From: Allobranchiibius huperziae | Lineage (GTDB): Bacteria; Actinomycetota; Actinomycetes; Actinomycetales; Dermatophilaceae | Reading direction: 5' to 3' | Length of the DNA stretch: 64,000 bases | Assembly: GCF_013410455.1 (NCBI RefSeq) | Contig: NZ_JACCFW010000001.1 | Location: 1,566,929-1,630,928, forward strand | In this document: one piece after another, positions 33,413 through 42,345 of the stretch | Layout: the number at the start of each line of letters is the position of its first letter | How positions within the stretch are numbered: the stretch's first letter is position 1 | Notes under the pieces: model-generated | Told to the model about the DNA's origin: nothing | Seen by the model: the letters and a program-made list of their open reading frames with translations, nothing else | Database searches by the model: none | Made by a program: the position numbers and the translations under genes

Positions 33413-34579
33413 ATGGCGAGCTTCTCCCAGTTCGGCAACGACCTCTACACCGGTCGCCGGCAGCTGAACATCGTCGGCCGCCGACGCACCTGGTACGCGA
33501 TCAGCGCGGTCTTCCTCGTACTCGCCCTCGTCGGCCTCTTCGGCCGCGGCCTCAACCTCAGCCTGGAGTTCAAGGGCGGTTCGGAGGTGCGGGTCACCGG
33601 CATCTCCAACCTGTCCAACTACGACGCCCGCGCCCAGAAGGCGGTGGCGTCGGTCACGGGGTCCTCGGCCAACCTGGAGATCAGCAAGGTCGGCGCCAAG
33701 TCGATCACCATCGACTCCAAGAAGGTCGGCAACAACACGGCGAACTCGACCGAGAAGGTCGCCACGGCGGTCGCCAAGGAGTTCAAGGTGCCGACCACCT
33801 CGGTCGACAGCCAGTTCATCGGACCGTCCTGGGGATCGCAGGTCACCCACAAGGCCGTCCAGGCGCTGGTCGTCTTCCTGGTGCTGGTGTCACTGCTGCT
33901 CGGGGTCTACTTCCGCACCTGGAAGATGGCGGTCTCCGCACTCGTGGCGCTGGTGCACGACCTGGTGCTGACGGTCGGTATCTACGCCCTGGTCGGCATC
34001 GAGGTGTCACCGGCGACGGTCATCGGCTTCCTCACGATCCTCGGGTACTCCATCTACGACACCGTGGTGGTCTTCGACAAGGTCCGGGAGAACACCGACG
34101 AGGCGCTGGCGGCCGGGTCGCGCACCTACACCCAGGCCGCCAACTACGCGGTCAACCAGACCCTGGTGCGCTCGATCAACACCTCGGTCGTCGCCCTGCT
34201 GCCGATCGCGGCCCTGCTGGTGGTCGGTTTCACGGTGCTCGGCCCGGGCACGCTGCTCGACCTGGCGCTGGCGTTGTTCATCGGTATCGCGGTCGGCACC
34301 TACTCCTCGATCTTCATCGCCACCCCGCTGCTCGCGTCGCTGCGCTCCCGGGAGCCGCAGATGCACGACCTGGAGCGCAGGGCGCACAGCTTCCAGAGCT
34401 CCCAGCAGGCCGTCCTCGCCGAGGCCGGCGGTGCCGGGGCCGGCGAGCACCTGCAGGGCGAGGACATCTCGGGCGTGGTCGAGCCGGAGCGCGCCGAAGC
34501 GGCCGCCGCCGCACGCCGTACGCGGGTGCGCAAGCGCGAGGTCCACCCGCTCGCCGTACGCGACAGCGAAAGGGACTGA
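33413..34579 (+). CDS. secF: Protein translocase subunit SecF
   Basis: The partner of SecD, 388 residues. Six helices are expected, with a periplasmic P4 domain after the first (LEFKGGSEVRVTGIS). The diagnostic motifs GFLTILGYSIYDTVVVFDKVRE and the final helix region are present. The C-terminal 80 residues form a charged cytosolic tail ending RKREVHPLAVRDSERD. It starts one base after the secD stop, and its TGA overlaps the apt ATG (TGATG), so secretion genes and apt are translationally coupled, as in Mycobacterium (secD-secF-...-apt-relA). Confidence 0.96.
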   Translation: MASFSQFGNDLYTGRRQLNIVGRRRTWYAISAVFLVLALVGLFGRGLNLSLEFKGGSEVRVTGISNLSNYDARAQKAVASVTGSSANLEISKVGAKSITIDSKKVGNNTANSTEKVATAVAKEFKVPTTSVDSQFIGPSWGSQVTHKAVQALVVFLVLVSLLLGVYFRTWKMAVSALVALVHDLVLTVGIYALVGIEVSPATVIGFLTILGYSIYDTVVVFDKVRENTDEALAAGSRTYTQAANYAVNQTLVRSINTSVVALLPIAALLVVGFTVLGPGTLLDLALALFIGIAVGTYSSIFIATPLLASLRSREPQMHDLERRAHSFQSSQQAVLAEAGGAGAGEHLQGEDISGVVEPERAEAAAAARRTRVRKREVHPLAVRDSERD

Positions 34580-35115
34580 TGCCGGTCGATATCGGCCAGG
34601 TGCTCCGGGAGCACACCCGGGAGATCCCCGACTTCCCGAAGCCGGGCATCGCGTTCAAGGATCTGACGCCCCTCTTCGCGGACGCCCCGGCGTTCCAGCA
34701 GGTCGTCGACGACATCGCGGAGCGGTTCAGAGGTCGGGTCGACGCGGTGGCCGGGGTCGAGGCGCGCGGTTTCATCATCGGGCCGCCGGTCGCCCTCGCG
34801 CTGGGACTGCCCTTCGTGGCGGTGCGCAAGGCGGGCAAGCTGCCCGGAGAGACCCTGAGCCAGGAGTACGACCTGGAGTACGGCAGCGCCACCATCGAGA
34901 TCAGCACCGACGCCGTCGATGCGGGTGACCGGGTCCTGGTGATCGACGACGTCCTCGCCACCGGTGGGACCGCGGCCGCGGCGTGCGCGCTGCTGGAGCG
35001 AACGGGCGCCAAGGTCACCGGGATCCAGATGCTGATGGAGCTGGCGTTCCTGCACGGGCGCGACGCTCTGGGCGAGCGCGACGTCCACGTCCTGGTGTCG
35101 GTGGACGACGACTAG
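34579..35115 (+). CDS. apt: Adenine phosphoribosyltransferase
   Basis: Makes AMP from adenine and PRPP, a purine salvage step. The 178-residue type I phosphoribosyltransferase has IPDFPKPGIAFKDLTPLF at the N-terminus, the GVEARGFIIGPPVA hood segment, LPGETLSQEYDLEYG, and the PRPP-binding VLVIDDVLATGGTAAA. It lies between secF and rel, and being adjacent to rel is common because both enzymes handle purine nucleotides. Confidence 0.96.
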   Translation: MPVDIGQVLREHTREIPDFPKPGIAFKDLTPLFADAPAFQQVVDDIAERFRGRVDAVAGVEARGFIIGPPVALALGLPFVAVRKAGKLPGETLSQEYDLEYGSATIEISTDAVDAGDRVLVIDDVLATGGTAAAACALLERTGAKVTGIQMLMELAFLHGRDALGERDVHVLVSVDDD

Positions 35116-35118
35116 GAT
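35113..35118 (+). promoter_or_regulatory. -10 hexamer of rel (leaderless promoter)
   Basis: TAGGAT overlaps the apt stop codon and lies six bases before the rel ATG at 35125; no Shine-Dalgarno is visible. rel could thus be read both from the upstream operon and from its own start. Confidence 0.5.
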
Positions 35119-35124
35119 CTGTCC

Positions 35125-37545
35125 ATGAGTGCTGAGGACGGCGGGGCCACAGCGGCGCCCTCGTCCGCAGCCGCATCCGCTGCTGCCTCGCGGGTGCGCG
35201 CCCGTCTCGTGCGGTTCAGCGGACCGCGCTCCGGGAGCAACCGTGCGTTGGAGCCGCTGCTGCGGACCGTGCGCACCACCCACCCGAAGGCCGACGTGTC
35301 GGTCATCGAGCGCGCGTACGCCGTGGCCGAGCGGTGCCACGAGGGTCAGCTGCGCAAGAGCGGCGACCCCTACATCACCCACCCGCTCGCGGTCGCGACC
35401 ATCCTCGCCGAGCTCGGCATGACGCCCCCGACCCTGGCGGCGGCGCTGCTGCACGACACGGTCGAGGACACGGAGTACTCGCTGGACCAGCTGAAGACCG
35501 AGTTCGGCGCCGAGATCGCGATGCTCGTCGACGGGGTCACCAAGCTGGACAAGGTCAAGTACGGCGACGCCGCGCAGGCCGAGACCGTGCGCAAGATGGT
35601 CGTGGCGATGGCCCGCGACATCCGGGTGCTGGTCATCAAGCTCGCCGACCGGCTGCACAACGCGCGCACGTGGCGCTACGTGTCCGTGGAATCGGCACAG
35701 CGCAAGGCCACCGAGACGCTGGAGATCTTCGCGCCGCTCGCCCACCGGCTGGGCATGAACACCATCAAGTGGGAGCTGGAGGACCTGTCCTTCGCGACGC
35801 TCTATCCCAAGGTGTACGACGAGATCGCCCGCCTGGTGGCCGACCGGGCGCCCGCGCGCGAGGAGTACCTCAAGGGCGTGGGAGAGCAGGTCAGCGCCGA
35901 TCTGCGCTCGGCCAAGATCAAGGCCACGGTCACCGGCCGACCGAAGCACTACTACTCCGTCTACCAGAAGATGATCGTGCGCGGCCGCGACTTCGAGGAG
36001 ATCTACGACCTCGTCGCGGTCCGCGTCCTGGTGGAGTCGGTGCGCGACTGCTACGCGGTGCTGGGCACGCTGCACACGCGATGGAGCCCCGTCCCCGGGC
36101 GCTTCAAGGACTACATCGCGATGCCAAAGTTCAACATGTACCAGTCGCTGCACACGACGGTCATCGGTCCCGAGGGCAAGCCGGTCGAGATCCAGATCCG
36201 CACCTACCAGATGCACCGCCGGGCGGAGTACGGCGTCGCGGCGCACTGGAAGTACAAGGAGGACGCGCGAGCGGGGGCGGGCGGGGCGACCCTCGACACC
36301 CGCGACGGGCCGGTCAACGACATGGCGTGGCTGCGCCAGTTGCTGGAGTGGCAGCGGGAGACCAGCGACCCGGGGGAGTTCCTGGAGTCGCTGCGCTTCG
36401 AGGTCGGCAGCCGCGAGGTCTATGTCTTCACGCCCAAGGGCGAGGTGATGGGGCTGCCGGCCGGCTCCACGCCCGTGGACTTCGCGTACGCCGTGCACAC
36501 CGAGGTCGGTCACCACACCATCGGCGGGCGGGTCAACGGCCGGCTCGTGCCGCTGGAGTCGCCGCTGGAGAACGGCGACGTCGTCGAGGTGCTCACCTCC
36601 AAGGCCGACGGCGCCGGCCCCAGCCGCGACTGGCTCAACTTCGTCAAGAGCCCGCGCGCCCGCAACAAGATCCGGCAGTGGTTCTCCCGCGAACGCCGCG
36701 AGGAGGCCATCGAGTCCGGCAAGGAGGCCCTCGCCAAGAACGTGCGCAAGCAGGGCGTCGGACTGCAGCGCCTGATGTCGCACGACTCGCTGACCGAGGT
36801 CGCCGCGGGGCTGCACTATCACGACATCGACACGCTCTACGCCGCCATCGGCGACGGTCATGTGTCCGCGGATCACGTGGTGAGTCAACTGCTTTCGTCG
36901 CTCGGTGGCGAGGAGGCGACGACGGAGGACCTCGCCGAGGCGACCACCCCGCACGGCACGGCACGCCGTCGGCAGACCGACCCCGGTGTCACCGTCGTCG
37001 GGACGGACGACGTGTGGGTCAAGCTCGCGCGGTGCTGCACACCGGTGCCGGGCGACGACATCATGGGTTTCGTCACCACCGGCAACGGGGTCTCCGTGCA
37101 CCGCACCGACTGCAAGAACGTCGAGCAGCTGCGCAACCAGCCCGAGCGCATCCTGGCGGTCGCCTGGTCTCCCTCGGCAGCGAGCGTCTTCCTGGTGCAG
37201 CTGCAGGTCGAGGCGCTGGATCGCAACGCGTTGCTCTCCGATGTGACGCGCGTCCTGTCCGAACAGCACGTCAACATCCTGTCGGCAAGTGTCGCGACCA
37301 GTCGCAACCGGGTGGCGCTGTCGAAGTTCACCTTCGAGATGGGCGACCCCAGCCACCTCAACCACGTGATCCAGGCCGTGCGCAGGATCGACGGCGTCTT
37401 CGACGTCTACCGGATCACCGGGTCGGGGCATCGGCGTACTGACGAGACCTCGCACGCGGCGGCCGACGAGGGGCCGCAGGACACGCCCGACACTCAGGGC
37501 GCTCAGGTCACCGACGACACGGAAGCCGCACGTGCCGCCACCTGA
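35125..37545 (+). CDS. relA: Bifunctional (p)ppGpp synthetase/hydrolase Rel
   Basis: Makes and degrades the stringent-response alarmone (p)ppGpp. The 806-residue protein has an intact HD hydrolase domain (HDTVEDTE at residue 110; DRLHNART), the synthetase domain with RFKD at 326-329 (the RXKD form of bifunctional enzymes) and [12 protein letters not shown], a TGS domain ([22 protein letters not shown]), a zinc-finger-like helical part with [12 protein letters not shown], and a C-terminal ACT domain. The last 14 bases overlap the next gene. Both activities are predicted to be present. Confidence 0.96.
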   Translation: MSAEDGGATAAPSSAAASAAASRVRARLVRFSGPRSGSNRALEPLLRTVRTTHPKADVSVIERAYAVAERCHEGQLRKSGDPYITHPLAVATILAELGMTPPTLAAALLHDTVEDTEYSLDQLKTEFGAEIAMLVDGVTKLDKVKYGDAAQAETVRKMVVAMARDIRVLVIKLADRLHNARTWRYVSVESAQRKATETLEIFAPLAHRLGMNTIKWELEDLSFATLYPKVYDEIARLVADRAPAREEYLKGVGEQVSADLRSAKIKATVTGRPKHYYSVYQKMIVRGRDFEEIYDLVAVRVLVESVRDCYAVLGTLHTRWSPVPGRFKDYIAMPKFNMYQSLHTTVIGPEGKPVEIQIRTYQMHRRAEYGVAAHWKYKEDARAGAGGATLDTRDGPVNDMAWLRQLLEWQRETSDPGEFLESLRFEVGSREVYVFTPKGEVMGLPAGSTPVDFAYAVHTEVGHHTIGGRVNGRLVPLESPLENGDVVEVLTSKADGAGPSRDWLNFVKSPRARNKIRQWFSRERREEAIESGKEALAKNVRKQGVGLQRLMSHDSLTEVAAGLHYHDIDTLYAAIGDGHVSADHVVSQLLSSLGGEEATTEDLAEATTPHGTARRRQTDPGVTVVGTDDVWVKLARCCTPVPGDDIMGFVTTGNGVSVHRTDCKNVEQLRNQPERILAVAWSPSAASVFLVQLQVEALDRNALLSDVTRVLSEQHVNILSASVATSRNRVALSKFTFEMGDPSHLNHVIQAVRRIDGVFDVYRITGSGHRRTDETSHAAADEGPQDTPDTQGAQVTDDTEAARAAT

Positions 37546-38068
37546 CACCGCCCTGTCGGTGCGGTCCCTGTCCGACGGCGGACTCGATGAAACCCTGATC
37601 GATCAGAGCACGCGACTGCTGGGGGATCTGATCACCCGCGGAGCCGCCCTCGGTTGGCTGACTCCGCCTCCGCGCGCCGAGGTCGCGGCGCTGCTGTCCC
37701 GGATCGCGACGGCGGACGAGGGTGACGCTGCGCTTCTCGTGGCCCGCCATGAGGGGCACCTCGCGGGTTTCGGTTACTGGGAGCGTTACGCGCGCCCGAC
37801 CATCGCCCGGCACGCGGACCTGACGCTGCTGGCCGTCGGCGACACCTGGCAGGGCGCCGGCGTCGGACGCCGGCTGTGCGGGGAACTGGTCGCGACCGCC
37901 CGCCGAGCCGGTGTCGAGAAGCTCACCGTCGACTTCCGCGACGACAACGTGCGCGCCCAGTCCCTCTACGAGTCGGTCGGCTTCCGCCGGTACGGCGTGC
38001 TGGGCGACTTCATCGTCGCCGGGGGTCGGCGCTTCGACAAGATGATGTACGTGCTCGACCTGCGCTGA
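37532..38068 (+). CDS. GNAT-family N-acetyltransferase
   Basis: A 178-residue acetyltransferase. The acetyl-CoA site is in [29 protein letters not shown] (about residues 96-124; Q-G-A-G-V-G), followed by [21 protein letters not shown], typical of the RimI-like fold. It starts with a GTG inside the end of rel, so it is read with it. A small converging hairpin follows. Substrate unknown; linkage with rel does not by itself suggest one. Confidence 0.85.
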   Translation: MPPPDTALSVRSLSDGGLDETLIDQSTRLLGDLITRGAALGWLTPPPRAEVAALLSRIATADEGDAALLVARHEGHLAGFGYWERYARPTIARHADLTLLAVGDTWQGAGVGRRLCGELVATARRAGVEKLTVDFRDDNVRAQSLYESVGFRRYGVLGDFIVAGGRRFDKMMYVLDLR

Positions 38069-38104
38069 GCATCCCGCCGCGGTTGTCCGCACTTCCGTGC
38101 ACCC

Positions 38105-38124
38105 GTCCGCACAAATCTGCGGAC
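38105..38124. terminator. Terminator between converging genes
   Basis: GTCCGCA-CAAATC-TGCGGAC is a perfect 7-base-pair hairpin between the GNAT gene (+) and the M18 peptidase gene (-). A third copy of the arm (TGTCCGCA) lies at 38084-38091. Confidence 0.5.
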
Positions 38125-38136
38125 ACTCGCCGTGGA

Positions 38137-39420
38137 TCAGGCGGGGGAGAGGAACGCTGCGAGCGCGTCGGCGTACATCTGCTGGTCTTCAGCACCCACC
38201 AGTTCGCGCACCGAGTGCATCGAGATGGTCGCGGCGCCGAAGTCCACGGTGCTGACACCGGTGCCGGCCGAGGTGACCGGCCCGACCGTCGAGCCGCAGG
38301 GCAGGTCCGAGCGGGTCACGAACTCCTGGACGGGCACGCCGGCCTGCTCGCACGCGAGCCGGAACGCCGCCGCGCCCATCGAGTCGGTGGCGTAGCGCAG
38401 ATTGGCGTTGATCTTGAGCACCGGGCCGCCGTTGACCGCGATCTGGTGCTGCGGTTCGTGACGATCGGCGTAGTGGGGGTGGGTGCCGTGGGCCATGTCT
38501 CCTGAGGCGACGACGCTGCCGGCGAGGGCCCGCAGGTGGTCCTGGCGGTCGCCGCCGAGCGAGGCGGTGATCCGCTCCAGCACGACGGGCAGGAAGACAC
38601 TGGCTGCGCCGCGCTCGGAGACGCTGCCGACCTCTTCGTGATCGAACATCGCGAAGACGGGCACGAGAGCGTCCGTCGGCTGCTCCAGCGCCGTTACCAG
38701 CGCCGAGGTGCCTGCATGGCAGGTGGCCAGGTTGTCCATCCGGGCGCCGACGACCAGGTCGCGCTCCCGCTCGAAGACCCGGGCGGGCTGCAGGTCGTGC
38801 GTCATCGCGTCCCAACCCAGCACGTCGGCGGTATCGACTCCGACCTGGTGCGCCAGGTAGGCCTGGAAGTCGCCGGGGGTCTCCCCGAGGCCCCAGTGCG
38901 GTGCCAGATGCTGTTGGGCGTTCAGCTGTTCGCCCTCACGCACGCTGCGGTCGAGGTGGATCGCGAGGCGCGAGACCCGCAGCACCGGATCGTCGTCGCG
39001 GAAGAGCTCGGCGCGCACGCCGGACCCGTCGCGCACCGCGACCCGGCCCGAGAGCCCGAGGTCACGGTCGAGCCAGCTGGAGACCAGCGGGCCGCCGTAC
39101 ACCTCGACCCCGAGCAGCTGCCAGCCAGCGCGGGCGAGGTCGGGGCGCGGTTTGATGCGCAGGTTGGGGGAGTCGGTGTGGGCTCCCACGACCCGGTACG
39201 CCGTCGCAGCTCCTGCCGTGTGCTCCGTCGACCACGCGACCAGGGAGCCGCCGCGCACGACGAGGTAGCGACCGGGCTCGGTGGGCCACGTATCGGATTC
39301 GTGCAGCTGCACGAAGCCTGCCGTCGTCAGCCGGGCCGCCGTGGTGGCGCAGGCGTGGAACGGCGACGGACTCGCGTTCAGGTAATCGACCAGGCCGTCC
39401 GCGGCCGTGAGCGCGGGCAC
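38137..39420 (-). CDS. M18-family aminopeptidase (aspartyl aminopeptidase type)
   Basis: A 427-residue dinuclear zinc peptidase that trims N-terminal residues in the cytoplasm. The N-terminal LVDYLNASPSPFHACATTA is the M18 signature. Metal ligands lie in VGAHTDSPNLRIKP, the acidic cluster MFDHEEVGS, and the last histidine in ATISMHSVRELVG; LPCGSTVGP is the family substrate loop. The GTG at 39420 overlaps the TAG of the upstream gene (TAGTG), so it is translated as the last gene of a cyclophilin-DUF349-M18 operon. Confidence 0.93.
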   Translation of the reverse strand: MPALTAADGLVDYLNASPSPFHACATTAARLTTAGFVQLHESDTWPTEPGRYLVVRGGSLVAWSTEHTAGAATAYRVVGAHTDSPNLRIKPRPDLARAGWQLLGVEVYGGPLVSSWLDRDLGLSGRVAVRDGSGVRAELFRDDDPVLRVSRLAIHLDRSVREGEQLNAQQHLAPHWGLGETPGDFQAYLAHQVGVDTADVLGWDAMTHDLQPARVFERERDLVVGARMDNLATCHAGTSALVTALEQPTDALVPVFAMFDHEEVGSVSERGAASVFLPVVLERITASLGGDRQDHLRALAGSVVASGDMAHGTHPHYADRHEPQHQIAVNGGPVLKINANLRYATDSMGAAAFRLACEQAGVPVQEFVTRSDLPCGSTVGPVTSAGTGVSTVDFGAATISMHSVRELVGAEDQQMYADALAAFLSPA

Positions 39421-40799
39421 TATTCGCCGAACTCCGCCGCGCCGCCACGGGCCTGGTCGAGCCAGGCCTGACGCGCGGTGAGAGACTCCCGGACCTCGGC
39501 GGCCTTGCGCTCGTCGCCGGCGGCCGTCGCCTTGTCCAGATCGGCCTGCAGGTCGGCGACCGCGCGCTCCAGCTGGGTGACCATCGAGTTGGCGCGGGCC
39601 GCGATCTCCGGGTCGGTCTTCTTCCAGCGGGTGTTCTCGGCGTCCCGCACGGTGGTCTCGACCCGGCGCATCGCCTTTTCGACCCGTTCCATGTCCTTGC
39701 GGGGCACCTTGCCGGCGGCGTCCCAGCGGTGCTGGATGCCGCGCAGCGAGGCCTTCGCAGCGGCCAGATCCTTGACCGGCAGGATCGCCTCGGCCTCCTT
39801 CAGCAGGCCCTCCTTGACCACCAGGTTGGCCTCGAACTCCACGTTCTCGGCCGCCACCACCTCGTCCTTGGCGTGGAAGAAGGTGTCCTGGGCGGCCTTG
39901 AAGCGCTCCCAGAGCTTGTCGTCGTCGGAGCGGGCAGCGCGGCCCGCACGCTTCCACTCGCTCATCAGCCGCTTGAAAGCGCCTGCCGTCGGACCCCACT
40001 CGGTGGAGGTCGAGAGCTTCTCCGCTTCGGCGACCAGCTCACGCTTGCGCGCCTTGGCCTGCGTGTGTTCGTCGTCCAGGGCGGCGAAGTGCGCACGCCG
40101 GGCCTTGTCGAAGCCGTTGCGCGCCGCGCTGAACCGGGTCCAGAGGGCGTTCTCGGCGGCCTTCTCCAGGCGAGCCCCGGTGCGCTGCGCGACCTTCCAC
40201 TCATCGAGCAGCTCGCGCATGCGCGCGGTGCTGGTCTTCCACTGGATGCTGCGCTCGGGCACCGCGGCGATCTTCTCGGCCTCGGCGACGAGCGCCTCAC
40301 GTGCCGTCATCGCGACTTCGCGCGCAGCGGCGCGAAGCTCGCCCTCCACTTGACCCTTAGCCTTCAACGCCGTGGCGATCTGCTCGAGGGTGGCGTCGAG
40401 GGCGGCCAGGTCGCCGACGACCCTGGCTTCGCGCACGCTGGTGCGCAGGTGCTTCAGCTGCTCGCCACCCGCCCCCGCCGTCAGGTCGGTCTGGACCACA
40501 CGCTGCAGGAGCAGTGCCGCCGAGGCGGCGAGTTCGTCGTACTTGCGGGCGAAGTAGGCCAGGGCCTCGTCGTGCGTGGCATCCGGGTAGCTGCCCACCT
40601 CGCGCTCACCGTCGGGGGTCCGCACGAAGACGGTGCCGTCCTCGGCGACCCTGCCGAACGACGCGGCGTTGCTCGCCGGGGTGGCGACCGCGACGGGCTG
40701 CACCGCGGCAGGTCCCGCCGCGGGGGCGCCCGGCCTGGGGCCGGGGCGCGGGCCGGGAGTGGGATGGGGCTTGGGGATGTCCGTTGACACGGCTCTCAT
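39420..40799 (-). CDS. DUF349-domain coiled-coil protein
   Basis: A 459-residue cytoplasmic protein of unknown role. A proline/glycine-rich N-terminus of about 40 residues is followed by FGRVAEDGTVFVRTPDGEREVGSYP, a segment conserved at the start of these actinobacterial proteins. Then come several DUF349 repeats, each with W-rich helices (WKVAQRTGARLEKAAENALW, WKRAGRAARSDDDKLWERF, HRWDAAGKVPRKDMERVEKA), giving long helical or coiled structure. The ATG at 40799 overlaps the upstream cyclophilin stop (ATGA). A GTG nine bases later (40790) has a better-placed AGAAGG and is an alternative. DUF349 proteins have no agreed function. Confidence 0.88.
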   Translation of the reverse strand: MRAVSTDIPKPHPTPGPRPGPRPGAPAAGPAAVQPVAVATPASNAASFGRVAEDGTVFVRTPDGEREVGSYPDATHDEALAYFARKYDELAASAALLLQRVVQTDLTAGAGGEQLKHLRTSVREARVVGDLAALDATLEQIATALKAKGQVEGELRAAAREVAMTAREALVAEAEKIAAVPERSIQWKTSTARMRELLDEWKVAQRTGARLEKAAENALWTRFSAARNGFDKARRAHFAALDDEHTQAKARKRELVAEAEKLSTSTEWGPTAGAFKRLMSEWKRAGRAARSDDDKLWERFKAAQDTFFHAKDEVVAAENVEFEANLVVKEGLLKEAEAILPVKDLAAAKASLRGIQHRWDAAGKVPRKDMERVEKAMRRVETTVRDAENTRWKKTDPEIAARANSMVTQLERAVADLQADLDKATAAGDERKAAEVRESLTARQAWLDQARGGAAEFGE

Positions 40800-41521
40800 G
40801 CCTTCTGTTCGGTGACGGTGATCTTCAGAATGCCGATGTGCTGGAGCGGGGGACCGTCCCCCACACCGTTGACGCCCTTCTTCGCCAGAGCCTGCAGGAT
40901 CGGCAGGCCCGAGGTGATCCGCCCGAAGATGCTGTATCCACCGGTCGACGGATCGATCGTGCTCTCCCGGTAGACCATGAAGAACTGGCTGCCGTTGCTG
41001 TTCGGATCCTCCGTGCGGGCCATCGCCAGCGTGCCGGCCGGGTAGATCGCGTCCGCCGGGGCGTTCTCGATGCCGTACGCGTAACCGGGACCACCGCTGC
41101 CCGTCCCGGTCGCATCGCCGCACTGCAGCACGTAGATGCCGGACGTCGTGAGTCGGTGACACGGGGTCTTCGTGTAGTACGACTTCGCCAGCGTCACGAA
41201 GGAAGCAACGGTCTGCGGCGCCTTCGCACCGAACAACGACGCGGTGATGGTGCCGCAGTTCGTCTGGATGGTCGCGGTGAAGGTCCGGCCGGCGGCGATC
41301 CTCTTGTCCGGCAGCTTCAGAGCGGGGGAGCCGCTACGCCCGGTCGGAGCGGCTCCGCAGTGCAGCGACACGGACGTGCCCTGGCTGGTCGTCGCAAGAG
41401 ACGTCGCGGAGGCGGACGACGTGGTCGTGCCGCCGGCCGAGGCGGCCTGCGAGGCGCATGCGCTCGTCGTACCGGCGGCTGCGAGGACAGCGCAGATCAC
41501 CGCGCCACGTGACCGTCGCAC
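40796..41521 (-). CDS. Exported cyclophilin-type peptidyl-prolyl isomerase
   Basis: A 241-residue protein with a secretion signal (basic RRSR, hydrophobic stretch, then SACASQ, a possible but imperfect lipobox) and a Ser/Thr-rich linker of about 35 residues. The cyclophilin domain follows: TIQTNCGTITASLFGAKAPQTVASFV, CHRLTTSGIYVLQCGD, GTLAMARTEDPNSNGSQFFM and YSIFGRI. It accelerates proline isomerisation, probably on the outer face of the membrane. The GTG at 41521 has GAGGAGGGG upstream. The same gene (ppiB type) sits between relA and hisS in Mycobacterium. Confidence 0.9.
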   Translation of the reverse strand: MRRSRGAVICAVLAAAGTTSACASQAASAGGTTTSSASATSLATTSQGTSVSLHCGAAPTGRSGSPALKLPDKRIAAGRTFTATIQTNCGTITASLFGAKAPQTVASFVTLAKSYYTKTPCHRLTTSGIYVLQCGDATGTGSGGPGYAYGIENAPADAIYPAGTLAMARTEDPNSNGSQFFMVYRESTIDPSTGGYSIFGRITSGLPILQALAKKGVNGVGDGPPLQHIGILKITVTEQKA

Positions 41522-41613
41522 ACACCCCTCCTCGCCTCGACACGAACCGGCACCGATGGTGGTGCCTTCCGGCAGTGTAGGCAACGGATTAGAAGGGGCC
41601 GACCGCCCGTCGG

Positions 41614-41619
41614 TAGGCT
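41614..41619 (+). promoter_or_regulatory. -10 hexamer of the MBL hydrolase gene
   Basis: TAGGCT is six bases before the GTG at 41626, with no Shine-Dalgarno; a leaderless mRNA is likely. Confidence 0.5.
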
Positions 41620-41625
41620 CGCGCG

Positions 41626-42321
41626 GTGCTCGCTCTCGCCTTCCCCGCCGCCGTGTTCGGCACCAACTGCTACGTGCTGGCGACCGGCCCGGGGCAGGAG
41701 TGCATCGTGGTCGACCCGGGGATCGGTGTCACGGACACCCTGGCGGAGGTGCTGCGCGAGCATCGGCTGCGGCCCAGCGCCGTGCTCCTGACCCACGGGC
41801 ACGTCGACCATGTCTACTCCGTGACCCCCGTGTGCGGCGGGGAACTCGGGGCCTACATCCACCGCGAGGACCGCTACCGGCTCAAGGATCCCCTCGGATC
41901 CCTCGACGGGGGCGTGCTGGCGATGTTCGAGCAGCAGTTCGGCAAGGCGGCGACCTGGAGCGAACCGTCGCGCATCGTCGAGGTCGACGGCGGCGCCCGG
42001 CTCGACCTGGCCGGGCTTATGCTCGACGTGCTCCACGCCCCGGGACACACCGAGGGCTCGGTGATGTTCGGGGTGGACGGGATCCCGGACGGCGTACCGG
42101 ACGAAGCCGCCTGCACGACGACGATGCTCACCGGCGACGTGCTCTTCGCCGGGTCGATCGGGCGCACCGACCTGCCCGGCGGGTCCTCCGAGGCGATGAC
42201 GACGTCGCTGCGGGAGGTCGTGCTCCCGTTGTCGGACCAGACGCTGGTGCTGCCCGGGCACGGACCCGGCAGCACGATGGCGCGGGAGCGCACCACCAAC
42301 CCCTACTTGCAGAACCTCTAG
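41626..42321 (+). CDS. Metallo-beta-lactamase-fold hydrolase (glyoxalase II-like)
   Basis: A 231-residue zinc hydrolase. The metal motif is LLTHGHVDHVYS (HxHxDH), with later ligands in LHAPGHTEGSVMF, TGDVLFAGSIGRTD and LPGHGPGSTM. The lay-out matches the glyoxalase II-like group (Rv2581c type, also placed beside hisS). Glyoxalase II splits S-lactoyl-thiols; in actinobacteria the thiol would be mycothiol, but family members also act on other thioesters, so the substrate is unproven. hisS follows 24 bases later in the same direction. Confidence 0.9.
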   Translation: MLALAFPAAVFGTNCYVLATGPGQECIVVDPGIGVTDTLAEVLREHRLRPSAVLLTHGHVDHVYSVTPVCGGELGAYIHREDRYRLKDPLGSLDGGVLAMFEQQFGKAATWSEPSRIVEVDGGARLDLAGLMLDVLHAPGHTEGSVMFGVDGIPDGVPDEAACTTTMLTGDVLFAGSIGRTDLPGGSSEAMTTSLREVVLPLSDQTLVLPGHGPGSTMARERTTNPYLQNL

Positions 42322-42345
42322 ACGAGAAGGACGTTCACGCACCTC

